A stretch of 7,041 bases of DNA from Alphaproteobacteria bacterium (GCA_017450545.1 JAFSTL010000102.1:1-7041), one strand, 5' to 3'; shown: positions 1-6,515, counted from the stretch's first letter. Numbers and translations: made by a program. Notes: generated by a model from the letters alone, not told the origin.

Positions 1-1
1 A

Positions 2-370
2 TACAAATTAGGAACAGATTGGCTTATAAAACGAGCACCACGCTTAAAACCGATTAGAGAAAAAGCATTTATGTTGCTACATAAAATGGACAAGTTATTT
101 ATAATATCTTTCCGTTTCATATATGGAATACGGACTATAAGCCCATTAATAATTGGCTCTGCAAAGATAGCGCCAAAACGATTTGTCATATACAACATAA
201 TTTCAGGATTTTGCTGGGCTGGGACTGGCTGTTTCGTAGGCTATGTGGGAGCTGATGTCGTAATGGACGGCAAATTTGACACAATGCCTGCGATACTAGC
301 AATAACTGTATTATTAGCGATTATAATTAGTGTAATATACATCATAAAGAAAGTGAACTCAAAAATATAA
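2..370 (+). CDS. DedA/VTT-family inner-membrane protein, C-terminal part (5' end outside window)
   Basis: The frame is open from the left edge to a TAA and gives 122 residues, so the start lies upstream of the window. The core FRFIYGIRTISPLIIG, followed by a conserved Phe, Asn and Trp (RFVIYN...CWAG), matches the DedA/VTT signature, in which a conserved Arg-Phe, a G-x-R and a Pro sit in a re-entrant region. A hydrophobic stretch with GYVGA follows, then a strongly hydrophobic last segment (PAILAITVLLAIIISVIYII) and a short basic tail, KKVNSKI. That is the usual C-terminal membrane layout. DedA proteins are inner-membrane proteins linked to lipid-carrier or phospholipid translocation and to envelope integrity; the substrate here cannot be told. 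Usual family members are about 190-220 residues, so roughly 70-100 are missing. An internal ATG at 71 exists but lies inside the conserved domain and is unlikely to be the true start. Confidence 0.85.
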   Translation, partial: YKLGTDWLIKRAPRLKPIREKAFMLLHKMDKLFIISFRFIYGIRTISPLIIGSAKIAPKRFVIYNIISGFCWAGTGCFVGYVGADVVMDGKFDTMPAILAITVLLAIIISVIYIIKKVNSKI

Positions 371-412
371 CGAAATAACATCAGTCTCTAGAAAAATGTA
401 GATTTACAAGGC

Positions 413-442
413 TTGCTTCTCAGTGGTGGGTTTTGCTACACT
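413..442 (+). promoter_or_regulatory. Putative extended -10 promoter for the lytic transglycosylase gene
   Basis: TTGCTT (413-418) and TACACT (437-442) are 18 bases apart, and TGC directly before the -10 forms an extended -10 (TGnTACACT). It has the same layout as the candidate promoter at 5216-5245. Predicted initiation is near 448-450, which is downstream of the TTG at 433. No transcription data are available, so this rests on sequence match only. Confidence 0.45.
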
Positions 443-474
443 GGCGATATGGTTCGAATTTCAGATTTGTTTTG

Positions 475-1032
475 GTGATTAGGCAGATAGCTCTTCTCTT
501 TGTAACTTGCTTTTATGTGTCAGCATGCACAACTGTGATAAACAAAGATAATGTCGCAGTTAATCCGTCGGCACCCCAATCGCTGACTAGCAAAGATGCT
601 GTTCGTGAAATAATTTCGAATGAAGAGAAGAAAAACGGTATACCAAGTGGTATTTTGGATTCCATAGCAAAAGTAGAATCGAGACATAATGTATATGCAG
701 TAAATACAAGTAAAAAAACATATAATTTTAAAACAAAAGCAGAGGCTGTTAAATTTATCAATACATCATTGCGAAATGGTTGCAACAATATAAGTGTCGG
801 TTGTTTTCAGCTACACTACGCAACACATAAGAAAAACTTCGTGTCCATAGATAATATGCTAACAGCAGAGGCAAATGTTATGTATGCTGCTAATTTGCTC
901 AGAAACCTACACAACAAATACGGGAGCTGGGAGCTCGCAATTAAGAAATATCACAGTAGCAAAGCTAAGTATAACAATGTGTATTACAAAAAAGTTATGT
1001 CAGCTTATAACAGCTTACACAAATCGAGTTAA
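475..1032 (+). CDS. Small lipoprotein-type lytic transglycosylase (SLT domain)
   Basis: This protein probably cleaves the MurNAc-GlcNAc bond of peptidoglycan in the periplasm. From GTG 475 it is 185 residues. The N-terminus is a short basic start, a hydrophobic run (IALLFVTCFY) and a lipobox VSAC with Cys18, as in an outer- or inner-membrane lipoprotein. The SLT fold is visible in order: IAKVESRHN with the likely catalytic Glu68, TKAEAVKFI, SVGCFQLH (equivalent of the GLMQI block), and a C-terminal YAANLLRNL...YGSWELAIKKYHS. TKAEA plus VGC-x-Q plus YHS is typical of small alphaproteobacterial transglycosylases. The start is uncertain. TTG 433 (199 aa) would lie upstream of the predicted transcription start; TTG 472 and GTG 475 both give a clean lipoprotein signal, but neither has a clear ribosome-binding site. 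The stop overlaps the stop of the opposing gene. Confidence 0.85.
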   Translation: MIRQIALLFVTCFYVSACTTVINKDNVAVNPSAPQSLTSKDAVREIISNEEKKNGIPSGILDSIAKVESRHNVYAVNTSKKTYNFKTKAEAVKFINTSLRNGCNNISVGCFQLHYATHKKNFVSIDNMLTAEANVMYAANLLRNLHNKYGSWELAIKKYHSSKAKYNNVYYKKVMSAYNSLHKSS

Positions 1033-1880
1033 TTTTTCATTGATGATATAAAGCTCATTACTTCAGCCGTTATTTGGTATAGCATCGATGTTATGACATA
1101 TGCAAATGGCGTTGTTTCTTTTGTTTCTTGTTTTTTGATTTCAGAATCTCCAAATGACTGGTGCACTATCTGTGGCGTAATACCGCGTATCCGTATTCCA
1201 AATTCCCAAGGGCGCATCATATAGTGATCTACCGGCATTGAAATTGGAAATGCTCGATTCAAAAATTCGATGGCAGTTTTGCGATTTATTAAATAGCAAC
1301 TTGCATTCGCGACACGCGTTCTAAATTTAACAAGTCTAAATAATCGCGATAACTGTTTGACTGGTTTCGAGAAACCGTGCCGATTGACATCAATATTAAC
1401 GAAATCCCAGTCAGCACTTGATGCAAGCAACAAATCCACCAGTTTTTTCAACTTTTTCGGTTCAAATTCAACATCGTCCTCAAAAATCAGCGCATATGAA
1501 TGTTTCGATTGTAAAAATTGTTTCCATGTTTTTACGTGGCTCAAATAGCATCCGATAGTCCCGACACCAATCTCATTGTGCATCAATATTTTGTATTTAG
1601 TCGGATTTGCGACACTGTTGCGATATTCTTCCGATAAGTCTTTCCCATAAACAGCTGAAATCCTCACAAATGGATAGCCTAACGCTTCTAGTTGAGGTTG
1701 CATATTAGACAATCTATCGATGGATTTATCTAAGTTTATGAAATACACTTGCACTGAGCCATCGCCCTCTAACGAATATTCAGGTACATTGCCGTTTATT
1801 GTATGCAATTTAACAAAAAAACTGCATCCAACAATCACAAGACTAGTTATCGTTATTAGTCCTATTTTTATCAGTTTCAT
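1029..1880 (-). CDS. GT25-type glycosyltransferase (LOS/LPS sugar transferase family) with lipoprotein-like N-terminus
   Basis: The 283-residue product matches glycosyltransferase family 25, which adds sugars such as galactose to lipooligosaccharide in several Gram-negative bacteria. The opening motif YFINLDKSIDRL (46-57) is the family's typical start. EIGVGTIGCYLSHVKTW (103-119) is followed by the acidic FEDDVEF (133-139) with Glu134, Asp135 and Asp136, the likely metal/donor site. SMPVDHYMM (214-222) is the C-terminal acceptor-side block. The first 19 residues are odd for this family: MKLIK, a hydrophobic segment, then IVGC with Cys19, which reads as a lipoprotein signal or a single membrane anchor. 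GTG codons at residues 43 and 45 could instead give a cytosolic enzyme. It is last in the ftsH-glmM operon, and its ATG overlaps the glmM stop as TAATG. The acceptor and sugar cannot be deduced. Confidence 0.82.
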   Translation of the reverse strand: MKLIKIGLITITSLVIVGCSFFVKLHTINGNVPEYSLEGDGSVQVYFINLDKSIDRLSNMQPQLEALGYPFVRISAVYGKDLSEEYRNSVANPTKYKILMHNEIGVGTIGCYLSHVKTWKQFLQSKHSYALIFEDDVEFEPKKLKKLVDLLLASSADWDFVNIDVNRHGFSKPVKQLSRLFRLVKFRTRVANASCYLINRKTAIEFLNRAFPISMPVDHYMMRPWEFGIRIRGITPQIVHQSFGDSEIKKQETKETTPFAYVITSMLYQITAEVMSFISSMKN

Positions 1881-3232
1881 TATATTCTCTCCATAACACT
1901 TTTGAAATACTGCTCTGCCCCTTGCGCTTTTGTTTCTGATTGCGCCTCTATCATCACCCTTGTCACTGGCTCCGTTCCTGATTTTCTGACAACTATTCTA
2001 CCGATACCATGAAGCATATTGTTTATTTCGGAGATGCAATCTGAAATCTTCGGTGCATTTAAATCAAGAATTTTCGGTATATTCATCATAATTTGCGGAT
2101 ATGGTTTATACAAATCCCTTATTTCGCTCGTTTTCTTTTTTGCTTGTTGCAAAAAACCTAATATTTGTATCGCAGAAATACAACCATCACCGGTTGATGA
2201 GTAATCTATTGGGATAATATGTCCAGATTTCTCTCCACCAATATTAGCTCCAATTTCCACCATTTTTTGTATGACGTATTTATCTCCAACATTTGCTCTA
2301 ACCAAATTTAATCCAATCGAATTTAGGTATTTCTCCATCCCCATGTTCGACATAATTGTTGCGACAACTGCGTCTCCCTTAAGTTTCCCGGACATTTTCC
2401 AAGCGTTTGCAATCGTAGCAATCAAGTAATCGCCATCAATTACTTCCCCATTTTCATCAACTACAATCAGCCTATCAGCATCGCCATCAAGAGCTATTCC
2501 AATATCTGCTTTATGTTCGATTACAGTTTTTTGCAACAATTCCGTATGAGTTGCTCCACAATCTTTGTTTATATTCAGTCCATCTGGCTCGTTTCCTATA
2601 TGGATTATCTCGGCTCCAAGCTCCCAAAAAATTTGAGGCGCTATTTTATAAGAGGCTCCATTTGCAGTATCCAGAACAATTTTTAAACCAGATAAACTAA
2701 GTTTTCTCGGAAAAGAACTTTTCACAAATTCGACATATCGTCCCTGTGCATCGTCTAGACGTCTAGCTTTTCCCATAAACTCTGTTGAAATCAACTTGGG
2801 ATGATTGTGAAATATTTCGCTAATCTTAATTTCCTCGTGCTCAGTTATTTTAAATCCGTTCGAATTAAAAAACTTTATGCCGTTATCATAATATGGATTA
2901 TGCGACGCAGAAATAACAACACCCAGATCAGCTCGAAGCGACCGTGTCATAAATGCAACAGCTGGAGTTGGAATTGGTCCAAGCAAAACAACATCGGCTC
3001 CGGCTGCTATAAAACCGGAGGTTAGTGATGGTTCAAGCATATATCCTGAAAGTCGCGTATCTTTTCCAATAACCACTGTAAATTTGCTGTTAACGCTTTT
3101 ATGGTGCATTTCTGCATAATAATTCACGACAGATACAGCTAACTTCATCGCGTTTTCTGGCGTTATATAGCCTTCATTCGCTTTTCCTCTAACGCCATCA
3201 GTTCCAAATATATTTTCAATTATGTTGTCCAT
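1880..3232 (-). CDS. glmM: Phosphoglucosamine mutase
   Basis: GlmM converts glucosamine-6-phosphate to glucosamine-1-phosphate in the cytoplasm, ahead of GlmU and UDP-GlcNAc, and so feeds both peptidoglycan and lipid A synthesis. The product is 450 residues, the usual length. All four phosphohexomutase blocks are intact: the phosphoserine loop VVISASHNP with Ser110, the metal loop DGDADR at 249-254 (Asp249, 251, 253), the sugar-specificity loop GGEKSGH at 332-338, and the phosphate-binding RKSGTEP at 416-422. The N-terminal FGTDGVRGKAN is typical of GlmM rather than phosphomannomutase. The phosphate loop continues as VTRVMIEA, where many homologues have an aliphatic residue in place of the Thr; this looks minor. 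It is the middle gene of the operon: its ATG shares one base with the ftsH stop, and its stop shares one base with the next ATG. Confidence 0.97.
   Translation of the reverse strand: MDNIIENIFGTDGVRGKANEGYITPENAMKLAVSVVNYYAEMHHKSVNSKFTVVIGKDTRLSGYMLEPSLTSGFIAAGADVVLLGPIPTPAVAFMTRSLRADLGVVISASHNPYYDNGIKFFNSNGFKITEHEEIKISEIFHNHPKLISTEFMGKARRLDDAQGRYVEFVKSSFPRKLSLSGLKIVLDTANGASYKIAPQIFWELGAEIIHIGNEPDGLNINKDCGATHTELLQKTVIEHKADIGIALDGDADRLIVVDENGEVIDGDYLIATIANAWKMSGKLKGDAVVATIMSNMGMEKYLNSIGLNLVRANVGDKYVIQKMVEIGANIGGEKSGHIIPIDYSSTGDGCISAIQILGFLQQAKKKTSEIRDLYKPYPQIMMNIPKILDLNAPKISDCISEINNMLHGIGRIVVRKSGTEPVTRVMIEAQSETKAQGAEQYFKSVMERI
1889..1892 (-). promoter_or_regulatory. Ribosome-binding site of the GT25 gene, inside the end of glmM
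   Basis: On the minus strand, GGAG lies 8 bases upstream of the ATG at 1880 and inside the last codons of glmM. It supports ATG 1880 as the real start and hence the lipoprotein-like N-terminus of the product. Confidence 0.6.
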
Positions 3233-5115
3233 TATTCCTCGTCACTTGTTGGTAGTCCGCCCATTTTAAAATCATCCAAAGAATCCTCTACAGGCGTAAC
3301 TTTCGCAAGTTCCTTGCCCTCAAAAATCTCTTTCACTTCCTCGCCGGTCAAAGTTTCTCGCTCAAGCAGTCTCAAAGCTATGCGCTCCAACTTAGCCTTA
3401 TTTTGAATTATAAGTTCCTTTACCTCCGTGTAGGCATCTTCAATAAGTTTCTTCACTTCTGCATCGATAATTTTTGACGTATCTTGCGATATTTGGTCAG
3501 TTGCATCCATATAATATCCGTCGGCAGAGTCATAGAATGTGCGCAGACCTATTTTGTCGCTCATTCCCCACTTTATGACCATCTTCTTTGCAACATCTGT
3601 CGCCTGTTTCAAATCGGAAGAAGCACCAGTCGTGATATTTTCCTTGCCAAAAAATATTTCTTCAGCCGCTCGACCTCCAAGCGATACGCGTATATTTGAC
3701 AGCAACTCAGTTTTAGTGACCGATACTTTATCCTTCTCAGGCAACCTCACAACCATTCCCAACGCCCCACCTCGTGGAATTATTGTAACTTTATGAATAG
3801 GATCGCTCTGAGGAACTAAAAGAGCAATAAGTGCATGTCCAGATTCGTGATACGCAGTATTCCTCTTCTCCTCATCAGTCATACTCATCGATTTCCGCTC
3901 TGCTCCCATTATGACTTTGTCTTTAGCCAATTCGAAATCCTTCATAGCAACCGCTAACCTGTCGCTACGCGCTGCCAAAAGAGCAGCCTCATTCACCAAG
4001 TTTGCCAACTCAGCGCCTGAAAATCCAGGAGTACCGCGTGCTATAGTTTTCAAATTAACATCAGGAGAAAGTGGCACATCCTTTGTGTGCACTGTTAAAA
4101 TCTTCTCTCGTCCATTCATATCTGGATATTGCACTGTAATGCGTCTATCAAACCGTCCGGGACGTAGCAATGCTGGGTCTAGTATATCAGCGCGGTTGGT
4201 CGCGGCAAGCACTATCACGCCTTGATTTTCATCAAAACCATCCATTTCAACCAACAGCTGGTTAAGCGTTTGCTCTCGCTCATCATTCCCTCGCCCACTA
4301 TCACGACGACGTCCTACTGCATCTATTTCATCTATAAAGATAATGCAAGGTGAATTTTTCTTCGCTGTTTCAAATATATCTCTGACACGGCTTGCTCCAA
4401 CACCGACGAAAACTTCAACGAAATCTGAACCAGAAATGCTAAAAAACGGCACGCCCGCCTCGCCTGCAATGGCCTTCGCCAGCAATGTCTTTCCATTTCC
4501 AGGATCGCCAACAAGAAGCATACCTCGTGGTATCTTTCCTCCTAATCTTTGATACTTTTGTGGTGCTTTTAAAAAATCGACAATCTCCTCTAGTTCCTGT
4601 TTCGCTTCATCAATTCCGGCGACATCAGCAAAAGTCACCTTAACTTTTTTAGGTTGAAACATTTTCGCTCGTGATTTTCCAATACCAAAAGCTCCCCCTC
4701 CAAATCCGCCTTTGCCTCCGCCTTGCATCTGGCGTGCTGAATATATCATAAGTCCAATTAGCAGCAAAAATGGGAACCACTGTATAAGCGCCGATACCAG
4801 ATATCCCCAGCCATTTTCTCCAGTTTCAACATTTATTTCAACATCATTTGCAAGTAATTTTTCTATCATTTGCGCATCGTATGGAGTTACTGTGCTGAAT
4901 ATTTTTCCATTTGTGAAAACTCCAGTAACCTTTGATGAGGCGTTTCGTATTTCAACTTTTTTGACATCGCCCGCAGAAACCAATTTCATAAATTTCGAAT
5001 ACGAAATTTCCTGAGGCGCGTTGCCTAAAATCTTAGAATCAAACGGAAAGGCTATTAAAAACAACAAACCAATTAAAAACGCCCAGGAAAGAACGTTCTT
5101 TGTGTTCCTATTCAT
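3232..5115 (-). CDS. ftsH: ATP-dependent zinc metalloprotease FtsH
   Basis: FtsH is a hexameric inner-membrane AAA+ protease that extracts and degrades misfolded membrane proteins and regulatory targets. The product is 627 residues, typical of Proteobacteria. In order: membrane segment 1 at about 9-25, a periplasmic domain at about 30-100, membrane segment 2 at about 106-126, then a Gly-rich linker. The AAA module follows with Walker A GDPGNGKT at 203-210, pore loop FVG at 236-238, Walker B IIFIDEID at 258-265, and the second region of homology with arginine fingers Arg318 and Arg321. The protease domain has HESGH at 423-427 with catalytic Glu424, and Asp501 in the GASSDLKQAT block as third zinc ligand. 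Walker A departs from the near-universal GPPGTGKT of FtsH at two positions but keeps G-x4-GKT. It is first in the operon, with an extended -10 promoter upstream. Confidence 0.98.
   Translation of the reverse strand: MNRNTKNVLSWAFLIGLLFLIAFPFDSKILGNAPQEISYSKFMKLVSAGDVKKVEIRNASSKVTGVFTNGKIFSTVTPYDAQMIEKLLANDVEINVETGENGWGYLVSALIQWFPFLLLIGLMIYSARQMQGGGKGGFGGGAFGIGKSRAKMFQPKKVKVTFADVAGIDEAKQELEEIVDFLKAPQKYQRLGGKIPRGMLLVGDPGNGKTLLAKAIAGEAGVPFFSISGSDFVEVFVGVGASRVRDIFETAKKNSPCIIFIDEIDAVGRRRDSGRGNDEREQTLNQLLVEMDGFDENQGVIVLAATNRADILDPALLRPGRFDRRITVQYPDMNGREKILTVHTKDVPLSPDVNLKTIARGTPGFSGAELANLVNEAALLAARSDRLAVAMKDFELAKDKVIMGAERKSMSMTDEEKRNTAYHESGHALIALLVPQSDPIHKVTIIPRGGALGMVVRLPEKDKVSVTKTELLSNIRVSLGGRAAEEIFFGKENITTGASSDLKQATDVAKKMVIKWGMSDKIGLRTFYDSADGYYMDATDQISQDTSKIIDAEVKKLIEDAYTEVKELIIQNKAKLERIALRLLERETLTGEEVKEIFEGKELAKVTPVEDSLDDFKMGGLPTSDEE
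3236..3240 (-). promoter_or_regulatory. Ribosome-binding site of glmM, inside the end of ftsH
   Basis: On the minus strand, GAGGA sits 3 bases before the glmM ATG and within the last ftsH codons (Asp-Glu-Glu-stop). The spacing is short. Together with the TAATG overlap this suggests that glmM is translated largely by ribosomes finishing ftsH. Confidence 0.5.
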
Positions 5116-5148
5116 TTAAACGATATCCAAAAATTATTGCTACGAGAC

Positions 5149-5177
5149 ATTATACCATCAAATGGCTCTTAAAGCAG
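5149..5177 (-). promoter_or_regulatory. Putative extended -10 promoter of the ftsH-glmM-GT25 operon
   Basis: On the minus strand TGGTATAAT (5157 down to 5149) is a perfect extended -10. The best -35 at 17-base spacing is the weak CTGCTT (5177 down to 5172). Transcription would start near 5142, about 27 bases before the ftsH ATG. No clear heat-shock (sigma-32) pattern was seen, and the ftsH ribosome-binding site is weak (GGAT, further upstream than usual). Confidence 0.65.
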
Positions 5178-5195
5178 TATGTTTATAACATTTTG

Positions 5196-5214
5196 AAAAA
5201 AATGGCATTTTTTT
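5196..5214. repeat. Perfect 19-base palindrome between two divergent promoters
   Basis: AAAAAAATGGCATTTTTTT has two 9-base arms around a single central G. The loop is too small for an RNA hairpin terminator, so a protein-binding site or a bent A-tract is more likely. It lies 1 base upstream of the -35 of the rightward promoter and about 40 bases upstream of the ftsH -10, so one bound protein could affect both. Much of the symmetry is simple A and T runs, which weakens the case. Confidence 0.5.
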
Positions 5215-5215
5215 A

Positions 5216-5245
5216 TTGCATAAACAAAATTATTTGTGATACAAT
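5216..5245 (+). promoter_or_regulatory. Putative extended -10 promoter of the DUF285 protein gene
   Basis: TTGCAT (5216-5221) and TACAAT (5240-5245) are 18 bases apart, with TGA just before the -10, giving TGnTACAAT. Initiation near 5252 would give a leader of about 37 bases before the ATG at 5289. Confidence 0.7.
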
Positions 5246-5277
5246 TTATTGGTGATATTTTTAGTTGTTTTTTGAAA

Positions 5278-5282
5278 AGAGG
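5278..5282 (+). promoter_or_regulatory. Ribosome-binding site that fixes the DUF285 protein start at ATG 5289
   Basis: AGAGG ends 6 bases before the ATG at 5289. A longer frame opens at TTG 5265, but it would place eight extra residues before an otherwise standard signal peptide, so ATG 5289 is preferred. Confidence 0.75.
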
Positions 5283-5288
5283 TTTTTC

Positions 5289-6368
5289 ATGAACAAAATA
5301 GCAAAAGCGATTGCCGTTTCGCTTTCAACATTTATAACGGCAAATGCAACAACAGTAGTGCACCTAGGAGAAGAAAACGAGTATTACGGGTTTAACGTTG
5401 AAGAAAAAGGAAACACATATCTGATAAAGCAAGCGTATGTTTTCGACAATGCTCCTTCAGGTAGGGTAGTTTTGGATATTCCAGGACAACTTGATGGAAA
5501 ACAGATTGAGTTTGCTCCGAAGTGTTTTAAAAATTTTGGTGCAGCAAAGCTAGTCGCGACATCTTTACGTTTTTCACGAGTAAATGGAGTAGGAGCTAGA
5601 ATGCCTCAAGATTGTGGTCGTTTTTGTGAATGTGCTATATCGTTAAGATCTGTCGATTTTCATAACGTTGATGCAACTGCTAATATAACAGATATGAGCG
5701 ATATGTTCTATTTGAGCAGAAACATAAATAAAGTTGATTTTGGAGATTTGAATACATCCAATGTAACAAATATGTCTGGATTGTTTAAGTGTTGCCACGG
5801 TTTAGGAGAAATAAATTATGGTAATTTTGCCACAAATAATGTAACCGACATGTCCTTTATGTTTGCCGGATGTTGTAAATTGCCGAGGGAAGCTATGAAT
5901 AACTTAAACACGCAAAACGTAAGAAACATGAGATGTATGTACCGTATGGCGGGATTTAAAACCCTGAATTTTGGAGCAAATTTTAACACAGACAACGTAA
6001 CTGATATGAGCGGTATGTTTAGCGCAAACAAAGAGCTATTGGAAATAGATATAAGCAGATTCCACACGGATAGAGTAACCGATATGAGCAATATGTTCGA
6101 AGGGTGTAGCCGTATAACCGCACTTGATTTGGAACGTTGTAATACCAGCGAACTCAGAAATATAACAGGATTGATTAAAAATTGCAGTAGTTTGCAAGAC
6201 TTAAGACTACCATTACAAGGTTTCAGACAGGATATCCAAGGAGCGGACAACAATATATTTGAAGGCTGCTATAGTTTGTCTCATAACGGCAAAATAAAAT
6301 ATCAGAATGGTCAAGTGATTGATTTTGGACAAATGACTGCTGACAATATAAATAGATTAAACGATTAA
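5289..6368 (+). CDS. Secreted BspA-like / DUF285 repeat protein
   Basis: The 359-residue product starts with a type I signal peptide: basic MNKIAK, a hydrophobic run, and a probable cut after ANA (residue 20), so it is likely exported. Residues 21-105 are a unique N-terminal part with no motif I recognise. From about 106 a degenerate repeat leads into seven 26-residue repeats starting at residues 132, 158, 184, 210, 236, 262 and 288, each built on N-V-T-D-M-S-x-M-F followed by a Leu/Ile-Asp block. This is the DUF285/BspA-like leucine-rich repeat pattern, common in mycoplasma, Bacteroidetes and gut-bacterial surface proteins, where some members bind host or other bacterial surfaces. A polar 30-40 residue tail follows. 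There is no LPXTG, lipobox, membrane anchor or sorting domain, so it may be secreted free or held non-covalently. There are 13 Cys, with CC pairs at 168-169 and 195-196. The function is not known. Confidence 0.88.
   Translation: MNKIAKAIAVSLSTFITANATTVVHLGEENEYYGFNVEEKGNTYLIKQAYVFDNAPSGRVVLDIPGQLDGKQIEFAPKCFKNFGAAKLVATSLRFSRVNGVGARMPQDCGRFCECAISLRSVDFHNVDATANITDMSDMFYLSRNINKVDFGDLNTSNVTNMSGLFKCCHGLGEINYGNFATNNVTDMSFMFAGCCKLPREAMNNLNTQNVRNMRCMYRMAGFKTLNFGANFNTDNVTDMSGMFSANKELLEIDISRFHTDRVTDMSNMFEGCSRITALDLERCNTSELRNITGLIKNCSSLQDLRLPLQGFRQDIQGADNNIFEGCYSLSHNGKIKYQNGQVIDFGQMTADNINRLND
5682..6227 (+). repeat. Seven tandem 78-base repeats coding DUF285 units
   Basis: Units start at 5682, 5760, 5838, 5916, 5994, 6072 and 6150, with no insertion or deletion between them. 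The first half of each unit is the more conserved (for example GTAACNGANATGAGC); units 4 and 7 are the most divergent. The divergence shows they are old copies rather than a recent expansion. Confidence 0.85.
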
Positions 6369-6418
6369 CATATAGCACAAATAGAGAAAACTCATTGGCG
6401 TCAAATCCACTATATGGA

Positions 6419-6438
6419 GGGACACATTTTGGTGTCCC
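6419..6438. repeat. Inverted repeat joining the tRNA-Arg 3' end to its trailer
   Basis: GGGACAC (6419-6425) and GTGTCCC (6432-6438) form a 7-base perfect stem with a 6-base loop. The second arm is part of the tRNA acceptor strand, discriminator and CCA start. Neither strand has a T-run after it, so a classic intrinsic terminator is not supported, though it could slow RNA polymerase between the convergent genes. Confidence 0.55.
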
Positions 6439-6506
6439 CGGCAGGATTTGAACCTGCGACCTCAGGATTAGGAATCCTACGCTCTATCCATCTGAGCTAC
6501 GAGGAC
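6430..6506 (-). tRNA. tRNA-Arg, anticodon CCU (reads AGG)
   Basis: The 77 bases fold as a full cloverleaf. The acceptor stem is GTCCTCG with CGGGGAC (one G-U pair), followed by discriminator A and an encoded CCA. The D arm is GCTC/GAGC. The anticodon stem TAGGA/TCCTG closes the loop TTCCTAA, with anticodon CCT at plus-strand 6470-6472. The T arm is GCAGG, TTCAAAT, CCTGC. The A-type T loop start and the Arg-type T8-A9 context are normal. The gene converges with the DUF285 protein gene, leaving 61 bases between them. tRNA genes are common integration sites, but no integrase or long att-like repeat is seen here. Confidence 0.97.
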
Positions 6507-6515
6507 ATACCGTTC

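Noticed and set aside
513..788. 91-residue frame opposite the transglycosylase
   Set aside because: It is antisense to the lipobox and the catalytic Glu region, which are clearly coding on the plus strand.
2755..2766. 12-base palindrome CTAGACGTCTAG
   Set aside because: It lies inside glmM coding sequence and is short enough to be chance.
3539..3796. Plus-strand frames within ftsH (also around 3911-4225 and 4712-5014)
   Set aside because: They are antisense to highly conserved FtsH domains, with no start signals.
5816..6253. 145-residue frame opposite the DUF285 repeats
   Set aside because: It mirrors the 78-base repeats on the other strand; the plus-strand frame has a signal peptide, promoter, ribosome site and recognised repeats.
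6430..6506. tRNA as the attachment site of an integrated element
   Set aside because: No integrase, no second copy of the tRNA 3' end and no composition break were seen in the window.
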